DNA from: Mycolicibacterium sp. P1-5
Lineage (GTDB): Bacteria > Actinomycetota > Actinomycetes > Mycobacteriales > Mycobacteriaceae
Direction of reading: 5' to 3'
NCBI RefSeq assembly: GCF_008329565.1
Contig: NZ_NPKT01000002.1
Span: 310,001-374,000 of the forward strand
DNA: 64,000 bases
Shown here: positions 1-10,300 of the stretch, one piece after another
Numbering within the stretch: the stretch's first letter is position 1
How the letters are laid out: the number at the start of each line of letters is the position of its first letter
Made by a program: the position numbers and the translations under genes
Notes under the pieces: generated by a model
Seen by the model: the letters and a program-made list of their open reading frames with translations, nothing else
Told to the model about the DNA's origin: nothing
Database searches by the model: none

Positions 1-2457
1 GACCACGCCGAGCGGATGCTGAGGCCCCCGGCCGAGCGTTTGGGCCGGCCGCTTCGCATCGGCCATGCCTGGTCATTCGCGTTCGACGCCGCCTGGCAAC
101 CGCTGGCTGGGCTGCTGTTCGGTCACACCGTGCACCTCATCTCGGAGCACGATCGCCGGGACGCCGAGGCGCTCGTCGAGATCATCGAACGGCACGGGAT
201 CGACATGCTCGACGTCACCCCGTCACTGTTCACCAGCCTGCGCCGACTGGGTCTGCTGAATTCCGGCCGGCTCTGCGTGCTCGCGCTTGGCGGCGAGGCG
301 GTGGGGGCGGTCGACTGGGCTGACATTCGAAAATCGTGCACTGGAACACTGTTGGCTGCGCACAACTGTTATGGCCCAACCGAGACGACTGTCGAAGCCG
401 TCGTCGCCGCGATCATCGACCACGCCACGCCGGTGATCGGTTATCCGACCCGATCGACACGCGCTGCCGTGCTCGACTCCTGGTTACAGCCGGTCCCGGA
501 TGGCGTGGTGGGGGAGTTGTACCTGGCCGGAGAGCAGCTGACTCGGGGCTACCTCGGCCGTCCCGCCGAGACCGCGGCGCGCTTCGTCGCCGCACCGGGT
601 GGCGGCCGGATGTACCGCACCGGAGACCTGGTGCGCCGCGATGGTGACGGCGCACTGGCTTTCGTCGGCCGGGCCGACGACCAGATCCAGGTTCGCGGAC
701 ATCGCGTCGAGCCGGGTGAGGTCGAGGCGGTCCTAGAGGAGCTGCCCGGCGTTCGGCATGCTCACGTCGCGGTTCAACGGCACTCGGCCGGCCCTCGGCT
801 GGTCGCGTATATCGCCGGCGATGTGACCGTATCCGAATTTCGTCCGCTACTGCGAAACCGGTTGCCGCGCTATATGCTTCCGCACCGGCTGATCGTCGTC
901 GACACGATCCCGCTGACCGCCAACGGGAAGGTCGACGAGGCCGCACTGGCGGCCACCGTCTCACCCGAGGAGGCGCCGGAGCCACCGAGCACCCGGACGG
1001 AAATCGCGCTGGGCCAGGCGGTCACGGAGCTGCTCGGCCTGTCCGGCGTCGACATCGATGCTGACCTGCTGGAGCTGGGGCTCGACAGTATCGCCGCGCT
1101 GTCCCTGGTCCAGCTCGCGCGCGGAGCTGGGTTGACGCTTCGCGCCCGGTTGGTCCTCGAGTGCGGCACGTTGCGCGAACTCGCGGCCGCAGTCGATCGC
1201 GACACTGCCGACGACCTCGCTGCCGGACCAGAGCCACCGGGCCCCATCCCGGCTCTGCCTGCCGTGCACTGGCTCTACGAGCACGGCGACCCGCGACGGC
1301 TGTCACAGGTGGAGGCGATCCGATTGCCTGCCGATGCCACCGCCGCGCGGTTGCGCCTGCTCCTGGATGGCTTTGCCGCCGGGCACGAAATGTTCCGCAG
1401 TCGGCTCGACCGTTCGACGATGGCGTTCCTCCCGAGCGGCCGGGACAGCATTCCCCTGACCGAGGTGGTGGTCTCCGGTGACCTCGGCGACGCCGTCACC
1501 GCACATGGCGCCGCCGCGGTCGACCGACTCGATCCCGAGCGCGGGCATATGACCGAAGCGCTGTGGCTGCACCAATCCGGCGATGCGGGCGTGCTCGTTC
1601 TCGTGGTCCACGTGCTCGCGATGGACCCCGCGTCGTGGCGGATCGTGCTGGGCGAGTTGGTGGCCAACTGGTCGGCGGCCGGAAACGCCGAAGCGGGCCC
1701 CGTGAGCGGCGAGCGAGTCAGCTATCGCCGATGGGCACACGCACTCGCAGAGCGTGTGACCGACCTCAGCACCGTCGACTTCTGGCTCGCGCAGGTCGAC
1801 GGCGAAGATCCGGCCCTGGGCGCCAGGCGAATACGTCCCGGGGTTGATCGGTTCGGCGACCTCGCGATCACCGTGTCGGTCACCGAGACCGACGTCACCT
1901 CTGCACTGCTGCGTGCCCCGACACCTATCCAAGACGTGCTGGCCGACGCGTGTGCGCGATTGATCGTCCGCTGGCGTGCGCAGCGCGACGATCCCAGCCC
2001 GATTCCGCTGCTGGCACTGGAAACCCACGGCCGCAACGGTGCCGACGATACGGTGGGGCTGCTCAGCGCGATCTATCCGCTGCGAATCCGTCCCGGTGAA
2101 CCGATTCCTGAAATACCAGGGCAGTCAACCGACTATGCCTTGCTGCGCTACCTTCGGCCCGACACCGCGGAGCGGCTGAGCGGTTTCCGTGGCCCGCAGG
2201 TCCTCCTGAACTATCTCGGCCGGCTCGATCTGGACGCCGGCACATTGCTGGACCGGGGATTGCTCGCGCATCTTTCGATCATGACCGAGCCGAAGGTCGC
2301 GGTGCGCCACGAACTGACCCTCGTCACCGCCGTCGCCGGGGGCAAACTGGTCACTCAGTGGCGAACATTGCCCGATATCTTCACCGACGACGATGTCGCT
2401 GCACTGCAGAGGATTTGGGACTGCCTCCTTCAGGATCTGGCGGGGATGACGTCGTGA
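1..2457 (+). CDS. mbtF: Mycobactin NRPS, C-terminal part (MbtF-like): adenylation, carrier and terminal condensation/epimerase-like domain
   Basis: The reading frame is open from base 1, so the 5' end lies outside the window. Adenylation motifs run in order: FDAAW, YGPTETT, GELYLAGEQLTRGYLGRP, YRTGDL, GRADDQIQVRGHRVEPGE and the Lys motif NGKVD. Residues at the classical specificity positions appear to read D-A-Q-D...C-V-E, like lysine-type codes (hand alignment). A carrier domain follows with LGLDSI; its pantetheinylated Ser is at bases 1087-1089. The last 400 or so residues are a condensation/epimerization-type domain whose core reads HVLAMDPASW instead of HHxxxDxxSW, so the second His is Val. 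The stop overlaps mbtG, and mbtH follows, the mbtF-mbtG-mbtH order of M. tuberculosis. MbtF is expected to add the terminal lysine that becomes the cyclic hydroxamate of mycobactin. MbtE is the only serious alternative. Confidence 0.9.
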   Translation, partial: DHAERMLRPPAERLGRPLRIGHAWSFAFDAAWQPLAGLLFGHTVHLISEHDRRDAEALVEIIERHGIDMLDVTPSLFTSLRRLGLLNSGRLCVLALGGEAVGAVDWADIRKSCTGTLLAAHNCYGPTETTVEAVVAAIIDHATPVIGYPTRSTRAAVLDSWLQPVPDGVVGELYLAGEQLTRGYLGRPAETAARFVAAPGGGRMYRTGDLVRRDGDGALAFVGRADDQIQVRGHRVEPGEVEAVLEELPGVRHAHVAVQRHSAGPRLVAYIAGDVTVSEFRPLLRNRLPRYMLPHRLIVVDTIPLTANGKVDEAALAATVSPEEAPEPPSTRTEIALGQAVTELLGLSGVDIDADLLELGLDSIAALSLVQLARGAGLTLRARLVLECGTLRELAAAVDRDTADDLAAGPEPPGPIPALPAVHWLYEHGDPRRLSQVEAIRLPADATAARLRLLLDGFAAGHEMFRSRLDRSTMAFLPSGRDSIPLTEVVVSGDLGDAVTAHGAAAVDRLDPERGHMTEALWLHQSGDAGVLVLVVHVLAMDPASWRIVLGELVANWSAAGNAEAGPVSGERVSYRRWAHALAERVTDLSTVDFWLAQVDGEDPALGARRIRPGVDRFGDLAITVSVTETDVTSALLRAPTPIQDVLADACARLIVRWRAQRDDPSPIPLLALETHGRNGADDTVGLLSAIYPLRIRPGEPIPEIPGQSTDYALLRYLRPDTAERLSGFRGPQVLLNYLGRLDLDAGTLLDRGLLAHLSIMTEPKVAVRHELTLVTAVAGGKLVTQWRTLPDIFTDDDVAALQRIWDCLLQDLAGMTS

Positions 2458-3746
2458 CGGCGCGGCTGGCGATTCTGGGTGCCGGAGCCAAGGCGGTCGC
2501 GGTCGCTGCGAAGGCGGCGACCCTGCGCGACATGGGTGTCGCGACACCGGAGATCGTGGCCGTCGAGCGCACCTCCGTCGCGGCGAACTGGCGAGCGGGC
2601 GGTGGCTGGACCGACGGGCAGCACCGGCTGGGCACGAGCCCGGAGAAGGACGTCGGCTTCCCGTACCGGTCAGCGATCCTGCCCGGCCGCAACGGCGAAC
2701 TCGATCAACGGATGATGCGGCTGAGCTGGCAGTCCTACCTGGTGGCGACCGGTCGCTTCGCGGAGTGGGTCGACCGCGGCCAGCCCGCTCCGACTCACCA
2801 CAGGTGGGCCGGTTACCTGCGCTGGGTGGCCGACGCGGTCAGGCTGAATGTCGTTGCGGGCGAAGTTATCCGGTTGTCGCTCGACGGCCCATCGTGGGTG
2901 CTGCACACCAACACCGGCACGGTCGAGGCCGATGCGGTGATGATCACCGGCCCCGGCCAGCCGGGTCAATCGGTGCTGCCCGGACATCCGCAGGTACTTT
3001 CAATCGCGCAGTTCTGGCAGGTGGCCACGGAACGGGGTGCCATCGACGCGGAGCGGGTCGCGGTGATCGGCGGCGGTGAAACCGCCGCGGCAATGCTCAA
3101 CGAGCTGTTCCGGCACCGGGTGTCCACGATCACGGTGATCTCGCCGCAGGCCACGTTGTTCACCCGGGGCGAGAGCTACTTCGAGAACCGGATGTTCAGC
3201 GATCCGACCGATTGGGCCGGGCTGACACTCGCCGAGCGCCGCGACGTGATGGCTCGCACCGACCGCGGGGTGTTCTCAGCGCGGGTCCAGGATTCGCTGC
3301 TGGCCGACGACCGTATCCGGCATCTGCGCGGCCGCGTCGCGCACGGCGTCGCCGCCGCCGGCGACCGGATCCGGATCACGTTGCACACCGACCGCCACGG
3401 CGAGCGACTGGAGACGGTGCACGGCTTCGACCTAGTCATCGATGGTTCGGGTGCCGAATCGCTGTGGTTCCTACCACTGTTGGGCCAGGACGTCTTGGAC
3501 CTCCTTGAAGTCAGGCTTAACGGACCGCTGACCAGCGACCGACTGCAGCAGGCGATCGGCGACAACCTCGCGCTGGCCGGGGTGGCGCCGACGCTGTTCC
3601 TGCCGAATCTGTCCGGACTCAACCACGGTCCCGGGTTTCCCAACCTGAGCTGCCTGGGCCTGCTGTCCGACCGCATCCTCGGGGCCCGCCCCGGCGCCGA
3701 CCGAACCCAAATGAACGGGAGCCACGTTGAGTACCAACCCATTTGA
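2454..3746 (+). CDS. mbtG: Lysine N6-hydroxylase MbtG (FAD/NADPH monooxygenase)
   Basis: MbtG N-hydroxylates the epsilon-amino group of the mycobactin lysines, giving the hydroxamate iron ligands. I chose the GTG at 2454, which overlaps the mbtF stop as GTGA and gives 430 residues, the usual length. Residues 5-15 hold the FAD dinucleotide motif (LAILGAGAKAVAV). A substrate/FAD segment follows (GTSPEKDVGFPY). The second Rossmann motif IGGGETAAAML, near residue 205, is the NADPH site. The C-terminal GLNHGPGFPNLSCLGLLSDR is typical of this monooxygenase subfamily. The 3' end overlaps mbtH by 20 bases, so mbtF-G-H are translationally coupled. Confidence 0.93.
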   Translation: MTARLAILGAGAKAVAVAAKAATLRDMGVATPEIVAVERTSVAANWRAGGGWTDGQHRLGTSPEKDVGFPYRSAILPGRNGELDQRMMRLSWQSYLVATGRFAEWVDRGQPAPTHHRWAGYLRWVADAVRLNVVAGEVIRLSLDGPSWVLHTNTGTVEADAVMITGPGQPGQSVLPGHPQVLSIAQFWQVATERGAIDAERVAVIGGGETAAAMLNELFRHRVSTITVISPQATLFTRGESYFENRMFSDPTDWAGLTLAERRDVMARTDRGVFSARVQDSLLADDRIRHLRGRVAHGVAAAGDRIRITLHTDRHGERLETVHGFDLVIDGSGAESLWFLPLLGQDVLDLLEVRLNGPLTSDRLQQAIGDNLALAGVAPTLFLPNLSGLNHGPGFPNLSCLGLLSDRILGARPGADRTQMNGSHVEYQPI

Positions 3747-3924
3747 CGATGAGAACGGCCGCTTCTATGTCCTCGTCAACGATGAGGAGCAGCACAGCCT
3801 GTGGCCGGCGTTCGCCGAGATCCCGGCCGGCTGGCAGGTGGCGTTCGGTGAGGCCGGCCGTGCGGAGTGCGCCGAGTTCGTCGAGCAGAGCTGGGTGGAC
3901 ATGCGGCCCAAGAGCATCCGCTGA
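3727..3924 (+). CDS. mbtH: MbtH-like NRPS accessory protein
   Basis: This 65-residue protein has the MbtH signature: NPFDDENGRFYVLVNDEEQHSLWP, then G-W, then a C-terminal WVDMRPKS. MbtH proteins bind adenylation domains and stabilise or activate them; this one should serve the mycobactin NRPSs. The start is a TTG inside the mbtG coding region, preceded by GGGAG at 3717-3721, five bases upstream. Beginning at TTG-AGT-ACC gives the canonical N terminus (M-S-T-N-P-F-D-D). It is the last gene of the mbt block; about 100 bases with an iron box separate it from eccA3. Confidence 0.95.
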   Translation: MSTNPFDDENGRFYVLVNDEEQHSLWPAFAEIPAGWQVAFGEAGRAECAEFVEQSWVDMRPKSIR

Positions 3925-3941
3925 AGGCCTCGACAGGCAAG

Positions 3942-3960
3942 TTATGCAATGCTAACTTTC
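3942..3960 (+). promoter_or_regulatory. Possible second, degenerate IdeR box
   Basis: The bases ttatgcaatgctaactttc match the IdeR consensus at 12 of 19 positions, including the central GCTAAC half. The site lies seven bases upstream of the stronger box. Tandem IdeR boxes are known at other iron-regulated mycobacterial promoters, but this one could also be part of the promoter -10/-35 region or chance. Confidence 0.35.
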
Positions 3961-3967
3961 TCGCGAA

Positions 3968-3986
3968 GTTGGTTAGGCAAACCTAA
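3968..3986 (+). promoter_or_regulatory. Putative IdeR (iron) box upstream of eccA3
   Basis: The 19 bases gttggttaggcaaacctaa match the mycobacterial IdeR consensus TTAGGTTAGGCTAACCTAA at 16 of 19 positions by hand count. The site lies in the mbtH-eccA3 gap, 42 bases before the eccA3 ATG. IdeR with Fe(II) represses siderophore and ESX-3 genes in M. tuberculosis, so iron control of the ESX-3 operon is the natural reading. Confidence 0.78.
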
Positions 3987-4027
3987 GGAGACTGGGGTGG
4001 CATCGACCGCTACCCCGCACGACGCCC

Positions 4028-5854
4028 ATGGACAACGGTTTACTGATTTCCGGCCGCACTGCGCGCCTCGACGCGGATCTGGTGAGCAGGTTCGCGACCT
4101 GCTGCAAGTCGCTCGGCCTTCCGGTATACGACCGGCGCCGCCCTGCCGACCTACCGGCCGCACGCTTGGCGTTCGCCGAACTCACTCGGGTCGCCCACGA
4201 CCAATGTGATGCCTGGACGGGCCTGGCCGCCACCGGTTCTCCCGCCCTCGATGTGCTCGCCGCGGTGGTCCGCACCGCCGACTCCAGTGGTGCGCTGCAG
4301 CGGCGTATCGAGTTGCCCGCCGGCGCCCTGGGTTTCGACTACGACACCGGCCTGTACCTCAGGTTTCGCGCCACCACGACGGACGACTTCCGGCTCGCCT
4401 ATGCCGCTGCGCTCGCGATCGACGGGGCGTTCCATGCAGCCGCGGAGGTGGTCAGCGAGATTCGCGTGCGACGGCCGCAATGGCGTGAGGCGCGCTGGGT
4501 GGAGGTGGCCCTACGGTCTCGTGCGCAGCGTTGGTCGGATGTCGTCAAGCTGCTGACCCCGGTGGTCAACGAGACCGACCTCGATCCCTTCTTCGCGCAT
4601 GCCGCCAAGGTCGCTCTCGGTGTGGCATTGGCCCGGCTGGGCATGTTCGCACCCGCGCTGTCCTATCTGGACGAGCCCGACGGACCGGTGACCGTGGCCG
4701 CCGTGGACGGAGCGCTGGTCAAGGCGCTGTCACTGCGCGCCTACAGCGACGAGGACACCGCCGCCGACGTCCTGCAGGATTTGTATGCCGCGAACCCGGA
4801 CAACGAACAGGTCGAGCATGCGCTGTCCGACCCGACCTTAGGCATCGCCACCACCACGGCCGCTCGCATCGATGCCCGGACCGACCCGTGGGACGCCGAA
4901 ACCGAACCCACTGCAGACGATTTCGTCGATCCGGAAGCCCGCGAACGGAAAGCCGCCCTGCTTGAAGAGGCCGAACGCGAGCTCGGCGAATTCATCGGCC
5001 TCGACGAGGTGAAGGACCAGGTGTCGCGGCTGAAGAGCTCGGTGGCGATGGCGTTGCGGCGCGAGGAGCGCGGCCTGGCCGTGGCCCAACGCACCCATCA
5101 CCTCGTTTTCGCCGGCCCGCCCGGCACCGGTAAGACCACGATCGCGCGCGTCGTGGCCAAGATCTACTGCGGTCTCGGACTGCTCAAGCGCGAGAATGTC
5201 CGCGAGGTGCACCGCGCAGACCTGATCGGACAGCACATCGGCGAGACCGAGGCGAAGACCAACGCCCTGATCGACAGCGCGCTCGACGGTGTGTTGTTCC
5301 TCGACGAGGCTTACGCATTGGTGGCCACGGGGGCCAAGAACGACTTCGGTCTGGTGGCGATCGACACCCTGCTGGCGCGGATGGAGAACGACCGCGATCG
5401 ACTGGTGGTCATCATCGCGGGCTATCGCGCCGACCTCGATCGCTTCCTGGACACCAACGAGGGCCTGCGGTCACGGTTCACCCGCAGCATCGTCTTCCCG
5501 TCCTACTCGGCGGCCGAACTGGCCGAGATCGCCGTGGCGATGGCAGCCAACCGGGACAGCGTGTTCGAACCCGCGGCGTTGCATGATCTCGAGGAGCTGT
5601 TCGCCCAGCTTGCGAATTCGTCGACCCCCGATTCAACCGGGGTGGAGCGGCGCAGCCTCGACATCGCCGGTAACGGGCGCTTCGTCCGCAATGTGGTCGA
5701 ACGGTCAGAGGAGGAACGAGAATTCAGGTTGGACCACACGGACCTCGCCGGTGCTGACTTCACCGACGAGCAACTGATGACGATCACGGCGACCGATGTG
5801 CGCGCCTGCGTCGTACCGCTGCTGCGTGGCCTCGGCCTGACGGTTCCTGCATGA
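4028..5854 (+). CDS. eccA3: ESX-3 AAA+ ATPase EccA3
   Basis: EccA3 is the cytosolic CbbX-family AAA+ ATPase of ESX-3, thought to act on PE/PPE substrates and their EspG3 chaperone. The N-terminal 290 or so residues form a helical TPR-like domain. The C-terminal AAA+ domain has Walker A GPPGTGKT at residues 363-370, Walker B LFLDEA near 423-428, and an arginine-finger region GLRSRFTR. The product is 608 residues from the ATG. The start is doubtful: no good ribosome site precedes this ATG, while AAGGAG (3985-3990) sits six bases before a GTG at 3997 in the next frame (see findings). The 3' end overlaps eccB3 as ATGA. Confidence 0.95.
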   Translation: MDNGLLISGRTARLDADLVSRFATCCKSLGLPVYDRRRPADLPAARLAFAELTRVAHDQCDAWTGLAATGSPALDVLAAVVRTADSSGALQRRIELPAGALGFDYDTGLYLRFRATTTDDFRLAYAAALAIDGAFHAAAEVVSEIRVRRPQWREARWVEVALRSRAQRWSDVVKLLTPVVNETDLDPFFAHAAKVALGVALARLGMFAPALSYLDEPDGPVTVAAVDGALVKALSLRAYSDEDTAADVLQDLYAANPDNEQVEHALSDPTLGIATTTAARIDARTDPWDAETEPTADDFVDPEARERKAALLEEAERELGEFIGLDEVKDQVSRLKSSVAMALRREERGLAVAQRTHHLVFAGPPGTGKTTIARVVAKIYCGLGLLKRENVREVHRADLIGQHIGETEAKTNALIDSALDGVLFLDEAYALVATGAKNDFGLVAIDTLLARMENDRDRLVVIIAGYRADLDRFLDTNEGLRSRFTRSIVFPSYSAAELAEIAVAMAANRDSVFEPAALHDLEELFAQLANSSTPDSTGVERRSLDIAGNGRFVRNVVERSEEEREFRLDHTDLAGADFTDEQLMTITATDVRACVVPLLRGLGLTVPA

Positions 5855-7395
5855 GCGGCAACAGCAGTGGGGGCGGCCGGCGGTCCTTCTCGTCTCGCAC
5901 ACCGGCGAACGACAATCCCGAGCGGGTCACGTACCGGCGTGGTTTCATCACTCGCCACCAGGTGACAGGATGGCGATTTGTCATGCGCCGCATCGCATCC
6001 GGTCTTGCGCTGCACGACACCAGGATGTTGGTCGACCCGCTGCGCAGCCAGTCGCGCGCGGTGTTGATGGGCGTTCTGCTGGCGGTGACCGCCGTCCTCG
6101 GCTGCTTCGTTTTCTCGATGCTGCGCCCCGGCGGAGTACCGGGCAGCGACCCGGTACTCGCCGACCGCTCCACCGCCGCGCTTTACGTTCGCCTCGACGA
6201 CCGGTTGCATCCGGTGCTCAACCTGACTTCCGCGCGGTTGGTCGTAGGACGGCCGGTAAATCCCACCACCGTCAGCGGCGAGCAACTGGACAAGTTCGCC
6301 CGAGGCAGTCTGATCGGCATCCCGGGGGCACCGGAACGCATGGTGCAGAACATGTCTCGTGACGCCGACTGGGCGGTGTGTGACGGTGCCGGCGGATCCG
6401 CGGATGCTGCCGGGGTTGCTGTGATCGCCGGACAGCTGGAGCGCGGTGGCGCCCGCGCCGACGCATTGGACCCCGGGCGCGCCGTGTTGGTCGGCGGTAC
6501 CGAAGGGACTTGGCTGCTGTGGGAGGGCCGGCGCAGCGCGATCGACCTCGCCGACCGGCCCGTCACCGACGCGCTGGGGTTACCCGCCGCGATGCCCGCC
6601 CCGCGGCTGATTTCGCCGGGCCTGTTCAACGCGATACCGGAAGCGCCGGTACTGCGCGTCCCGCAGATCTCCGACGCGGGCCTGCCCGCCGGTTATGCGC
6701 TGCCCGTCGCCGCCCCGGTCGGCGCTGTCGTGATCGCCTATCGCAACGACGGCACCGCGATGAACTATGCGGTACTGCCCGACGGTCTTCAGCCGATCAG
6801 CCCCGTGTTGGCCGCGGTGTTGCGCAATGCCAACTCGTACGGGCTGGCGCAGCCGCCGCAGCTCGGGGCCGACGACATCGCGAGGCTACCGGTCTCGTCG
6901 CTGCTTGACGTGGCCGCGTTCCCCGCCGCGCCGGTCAAACTGGTGGACGCCTCCGTCGCACCGATGACCTGCGCGCAGTGGACCAAGATCGATGGTGCCG
7001 CAACCAGTTCGATGGCCTTGCTGTCGGGTTCGATGCTGCCACTGCCGGCCGGAACGCACCCGGTCGACCTCGTCGGTGGCACGACTCCTGGGACCGCGGC
7101 CAGGGTCGCCCTGCCGCCCGGACGTGGCTTCTTTGTCCAAACAGTCGGCCGGCAGCCGGCGTCGCCGCCCGCGGGATCGCTGTTCTGGGTGTCTGATACC
7201 GGGGTGCGGTACGGAATCGGCGGCGACCAGAATACAAGCGAAAAGACGGTCACCGCATTGGGTCTCACCCAGCCGTCGCTACCGATCCCATGGTCGGTGC
7301 TGACGTTGTTCGCCCCCGGTCCGGCTTTGTCCCAAGCCGACGCCCTCGTCACGTATGACGCCGTCCGGCCGGTAGTCCAGCAGGAGACCCGATGA
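5851..7395 (+). CDS. eccB3: ESX-3 core membrane component EccB3
   Basis: EccB3 is one of the four core inner-membrane subunits (EccB, C, D, E) of the ESX-3 pore. The N-terminal cytoplasmic part contains the family segment [21 protein letters not shown], ending in R-I-A-S-G at residues 47-51. A single transmembrane helix spans about residues 70-91 ([19 protein letters not shown]). The remaining 420 residues are the periplasmic EccB fold, with two Cys residues, in C-DGAG and MTCAQW, that match the conserved disulfide. The length is 514 residues. The ATG overlaps the eccA3 stop and the stop overlaps the eccC3 ATG, both as ATGA, so translation is coupled. Confidence 0.95.
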   Translation: MSGNSSGGGRRSFSSRTPANDNPERVTYRRGFITRHQVTGWRFVMRRIASGLALHDTRMLVDPLRSQSRAVLMGVLLAVTAVLGCFVFSMLRPGGVPGSDPVLADRSTAALYVRLDDRLHPVLNLTSARLVVGRPVNPTTVSGEQLDKFARGSLIGIPGAPERMVQNMSRDADWAVCDGAGGSADAAGVAVIAGQLERGGARADALDPGRAVLVGGTEGTWLLWEGRRSAIDLADRPVTDALGLPAAMPAPRLISPGLFNAIPEAPVLRVPQISDAGLPAGYALPVAAPVGAVVIAYRNDGTAMNYAVLPDGLQPISPVLAAVLRNANSYGLAQPPQLGADDIARLPVSSLLDVAAFPAAPVKLVDASVAPMTCAQWTKIDGAATSSMALLSGSMLPLPAGTHPVDLVGGTTPGTAARVALPPGRGFFVQTVGRQPASPPAGSLFWVSDTGVRYGIGGDQNTSEKTVTALGLTQPSLPIPWSVLTLFAPGPALSQADALVTYDAVRPVVQQETR

Positions 7396-10300
7396 GCCGG
7401 CTTATCTTCGAGGCGGGTCGGCGGTTGCCTGCACCCAAGACCAACAAGGGTGCAATCGTCATCGAGCCGCCGCCCGAACTGCCACGGGCGGTGCCCGCGT
7501 CAATGCTGCGCCGAGCGTTGCCGTTCCTGATCGTCATCCTGATCGTCGGCATGATCGTCGCGATGGTGGCCACCGGAATGAAACTCATCTCGGCGCAGAC
7601 CCTGTTCTTCCCGTTTGTGCTCCTGCTCGCCGCCACGGCGCTCTACCGCGGTACCGATAACAAAATGCGAACTGAGGAGGTCGACGCCGAACGCGCCGAC
7701 TATCTGCGCTACCTGTCGGTGATCCGGGACAACGTACGTACCGAGGCCGCCGCGCAGCATGATGCGCTGATGTGGTCACATCCCGGCCCGACCGCGCTGA
7801 CCGCGATTCCCGGGTCACGTCGGCAGTGGGAACGCGACCCGGACGACGGCGACTTCTTGGTGCTGCGGGTCGGGCTACACGACGTACCGCTGGCCACCAC
7901 GTTGCGGGTCAAGGACACCGTCGATGAGGTCGACCTGGAGCCGGTGTCGCACAGTGCATTGCGTGCTCTCCTGGACATCCAGCGGACCGTCCGGGATGCC
8001 CCACGGGGCATCGACCTCAAAGCGGTGTCGCGAATCACCGTCGTCGGTGACGCCGATGAAGTCAGGGCCGCGCTGCGCGGCTGGCTCGCTCAGGCCGTCA
8101 CCTGGCATGACGCCGCCTCCCTCGGCGTCGCACTGGCCAGTCCGGACCTGGAATCACCCGCATGGAACTGGCTGAAATGGCTGCCGCACTCCGACATTCC
8201 CGGTCGGATCGACGGGTGCGGCCCGGCCCGCTATCTGGCAGCGAACACCGACGACCTGATCGCCTCGATCGGACCCGCGCTGGCCGACCGCCCGCTGTTC
8301 GGCAACGACTCCGACGATCCGTTGCGCCACCTGTTGGTCGTGGTCGACGATCCGGAACACGCACCGGCGGACTCGGTGCTGGCCACCGGTTGGTCCGGAG
8401 TCACGGTGATCTACGTGTCCGCCCCTGAGTCCGGGCCGCGGCCAGGGCAATACGCCGATCCGGAGCGGCCGGTGCTGAGAGTGGCCGACGGGGAAATTCA
8501 GCGCTGGGAGAGCGACGGCTGGCAGACCTATGTCGCCCGTGCCGATCAGATGGGGCAGGCCGACGCCGTGCATCTGGCGCGCGGCCTGGCGCGATGGGAT
8601 GCCAATCCGACCCATGCCGGCCTGCGTTCGCCGGCCACCAGGGGCGCGAGCTTCACCACGCTGATGGGCATCCCGGACGCGTCGGCGCTTGACATCGCCG
8701 ACGTGTGGGCGCCGCGGGTGCGCGACGAGGAATTGCGGGTGCCGATCGGCGTCACCGCGACCGGTGTGCCGCTGTATTTCGACCTCAAGGACGAGGCCGA
8801 AGGTGGGATGGGTCCGCACGGTCTGATGATCGGTATGACCGGCTCCGGTAAATCTCAGACCCTGATGTCGATCCTGTTGTCACTGTTGACCACCCACTCG
8901 GCCGATCGGCTGATCGTGATCTACGTCGACTTCAAGGGTGAGGCCGGCGCCGACATCTTCCGCAACTTCCCCCAGGTGGTCGCCGTCATCTCGAATATGG
9001 CCGAGAAGAAGTCGCTTGCCGACCGGTTCGCTGACACCCTGCGCGGTGAGGTTGCCCGCCGGGAGAGCTTGCTGCGCGATGCCGGACGGCGCGTGCAGGG
9101 CAGTGCTTTCGGGTCGGTAGCCGAGTACGAGGCCGCACGGCCCGCCGCCGAGGCGGTGGGGATCGAACTGCCGCCGCTGCCAACGCTGTTCGTGGTCGCC
9201 GACGAATTCACCCTGATGCTGGCCCAGCACCCGGAATATGCCGACCTGTTCGACTACGTTGCCCGCAAGGGCCGGTCGTTCCGGATCCATATCCTGTTCG
9301 CATCGCAGACCCTCGACATCGGCCGCATCCGCGATATCGACAAGAACACCTCTTACCGGATCGGCCTCAAGGTGGCCAGCCCCGCGTCCTCGCGACAGAT
9401 CATCGGCGTCGAAGACGCCTACCACATCGAATCGGGTAGGGAGCACAAGGGAGTTGGCTTCCTGGTGCCCGCGCCGGGGGCCGCGCCCATCAAGTTCCGC
9501 AGCACCTACGTCGACGGCATCTACGACCCGCCGCGCCCGGTCACGTCCTACGTCGTGCCGTCGGCACCCGAGCCGGTGACGTTCACCGCCGGGCCGGCCG
9601 CGCTCGACGAAGACGTCGTAGTGTTGTCCGATCACGAGATCGAACCGGTGGTTCCGCGCAAGCTGATCACCACGATCGGGGAACAGCTGGCCCAATACGG
9701 GCCGAAGGCGCCCGCGCTGTGGCTTCCCCCGCTCGACGAGCCCATCGAGCTGGACGATTTGCTCGCCGGTGCCAACATGCCGGCGCAGCAGTGGCGCTGG
9801 CCACTGGGCGAGATCGACCTGCCGTTCGAGATGCGACGTGACCCATTGGTTTTCGACGCCACCTCCTCGGCGGGCAACGTGGTGATCCACGGCGGTGCCA
9901 AGTCCGGGAAGTCGACGGCACTACAGACGTTCGTGCTGTCGGCGGCACAGCTTCACTCACCGCGCGATGTCACGTTCTACGTCCTGGACTACGGGGGCGG
10001 CCGACTGCGCGGGCTTGAAGACCTGGCCCACGTGGGCAGCGTGGCCGCGCCACTGGAACCGGAGCGGATCCGGCGCACCTTCGGTGAGTTGGAGCAGCTG
10101 CTGCACTCGCGACAACGCACTGCCGGGCATCAGGGCACCTACTCCGACTCCTACGGTGAAGTGTTCCTGTTGATCGACAACCTGTACGCGTTCGGTCGCG
10201 ACAACACCGACCAGTTCAACACCCGCAACCCGCTGCTGGCCGTCGTCACCGAGCTGGCCAATACCGGTCTGGCCCACGGCATCCACGTCGTGGTCACCAC

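Noticed and set aside
34..1300. Several minus-strand frames over the NRPS 3' module
   Set aside because: All are shadows of the adenylation and carrier domains, which show ordered family motifs on the plus strand.
3925..4027. Zur (zinc) box upstream of eccA3
   Set aside because: I looked for the tgAAAAtcaTTTTca-type palindrome because ESX-3 is Zur-regulated in M. tuberculosis; nothing similar is present in this gap.
8880..9890. Long open frame on the minus strand opposite eccC3
   Set aside because: It lies antisense to a clearly real ATPase gene. Its composition (Gly/Arg/Asp/Val/His rich, no domain) is typical of GC-rich shadow frames.
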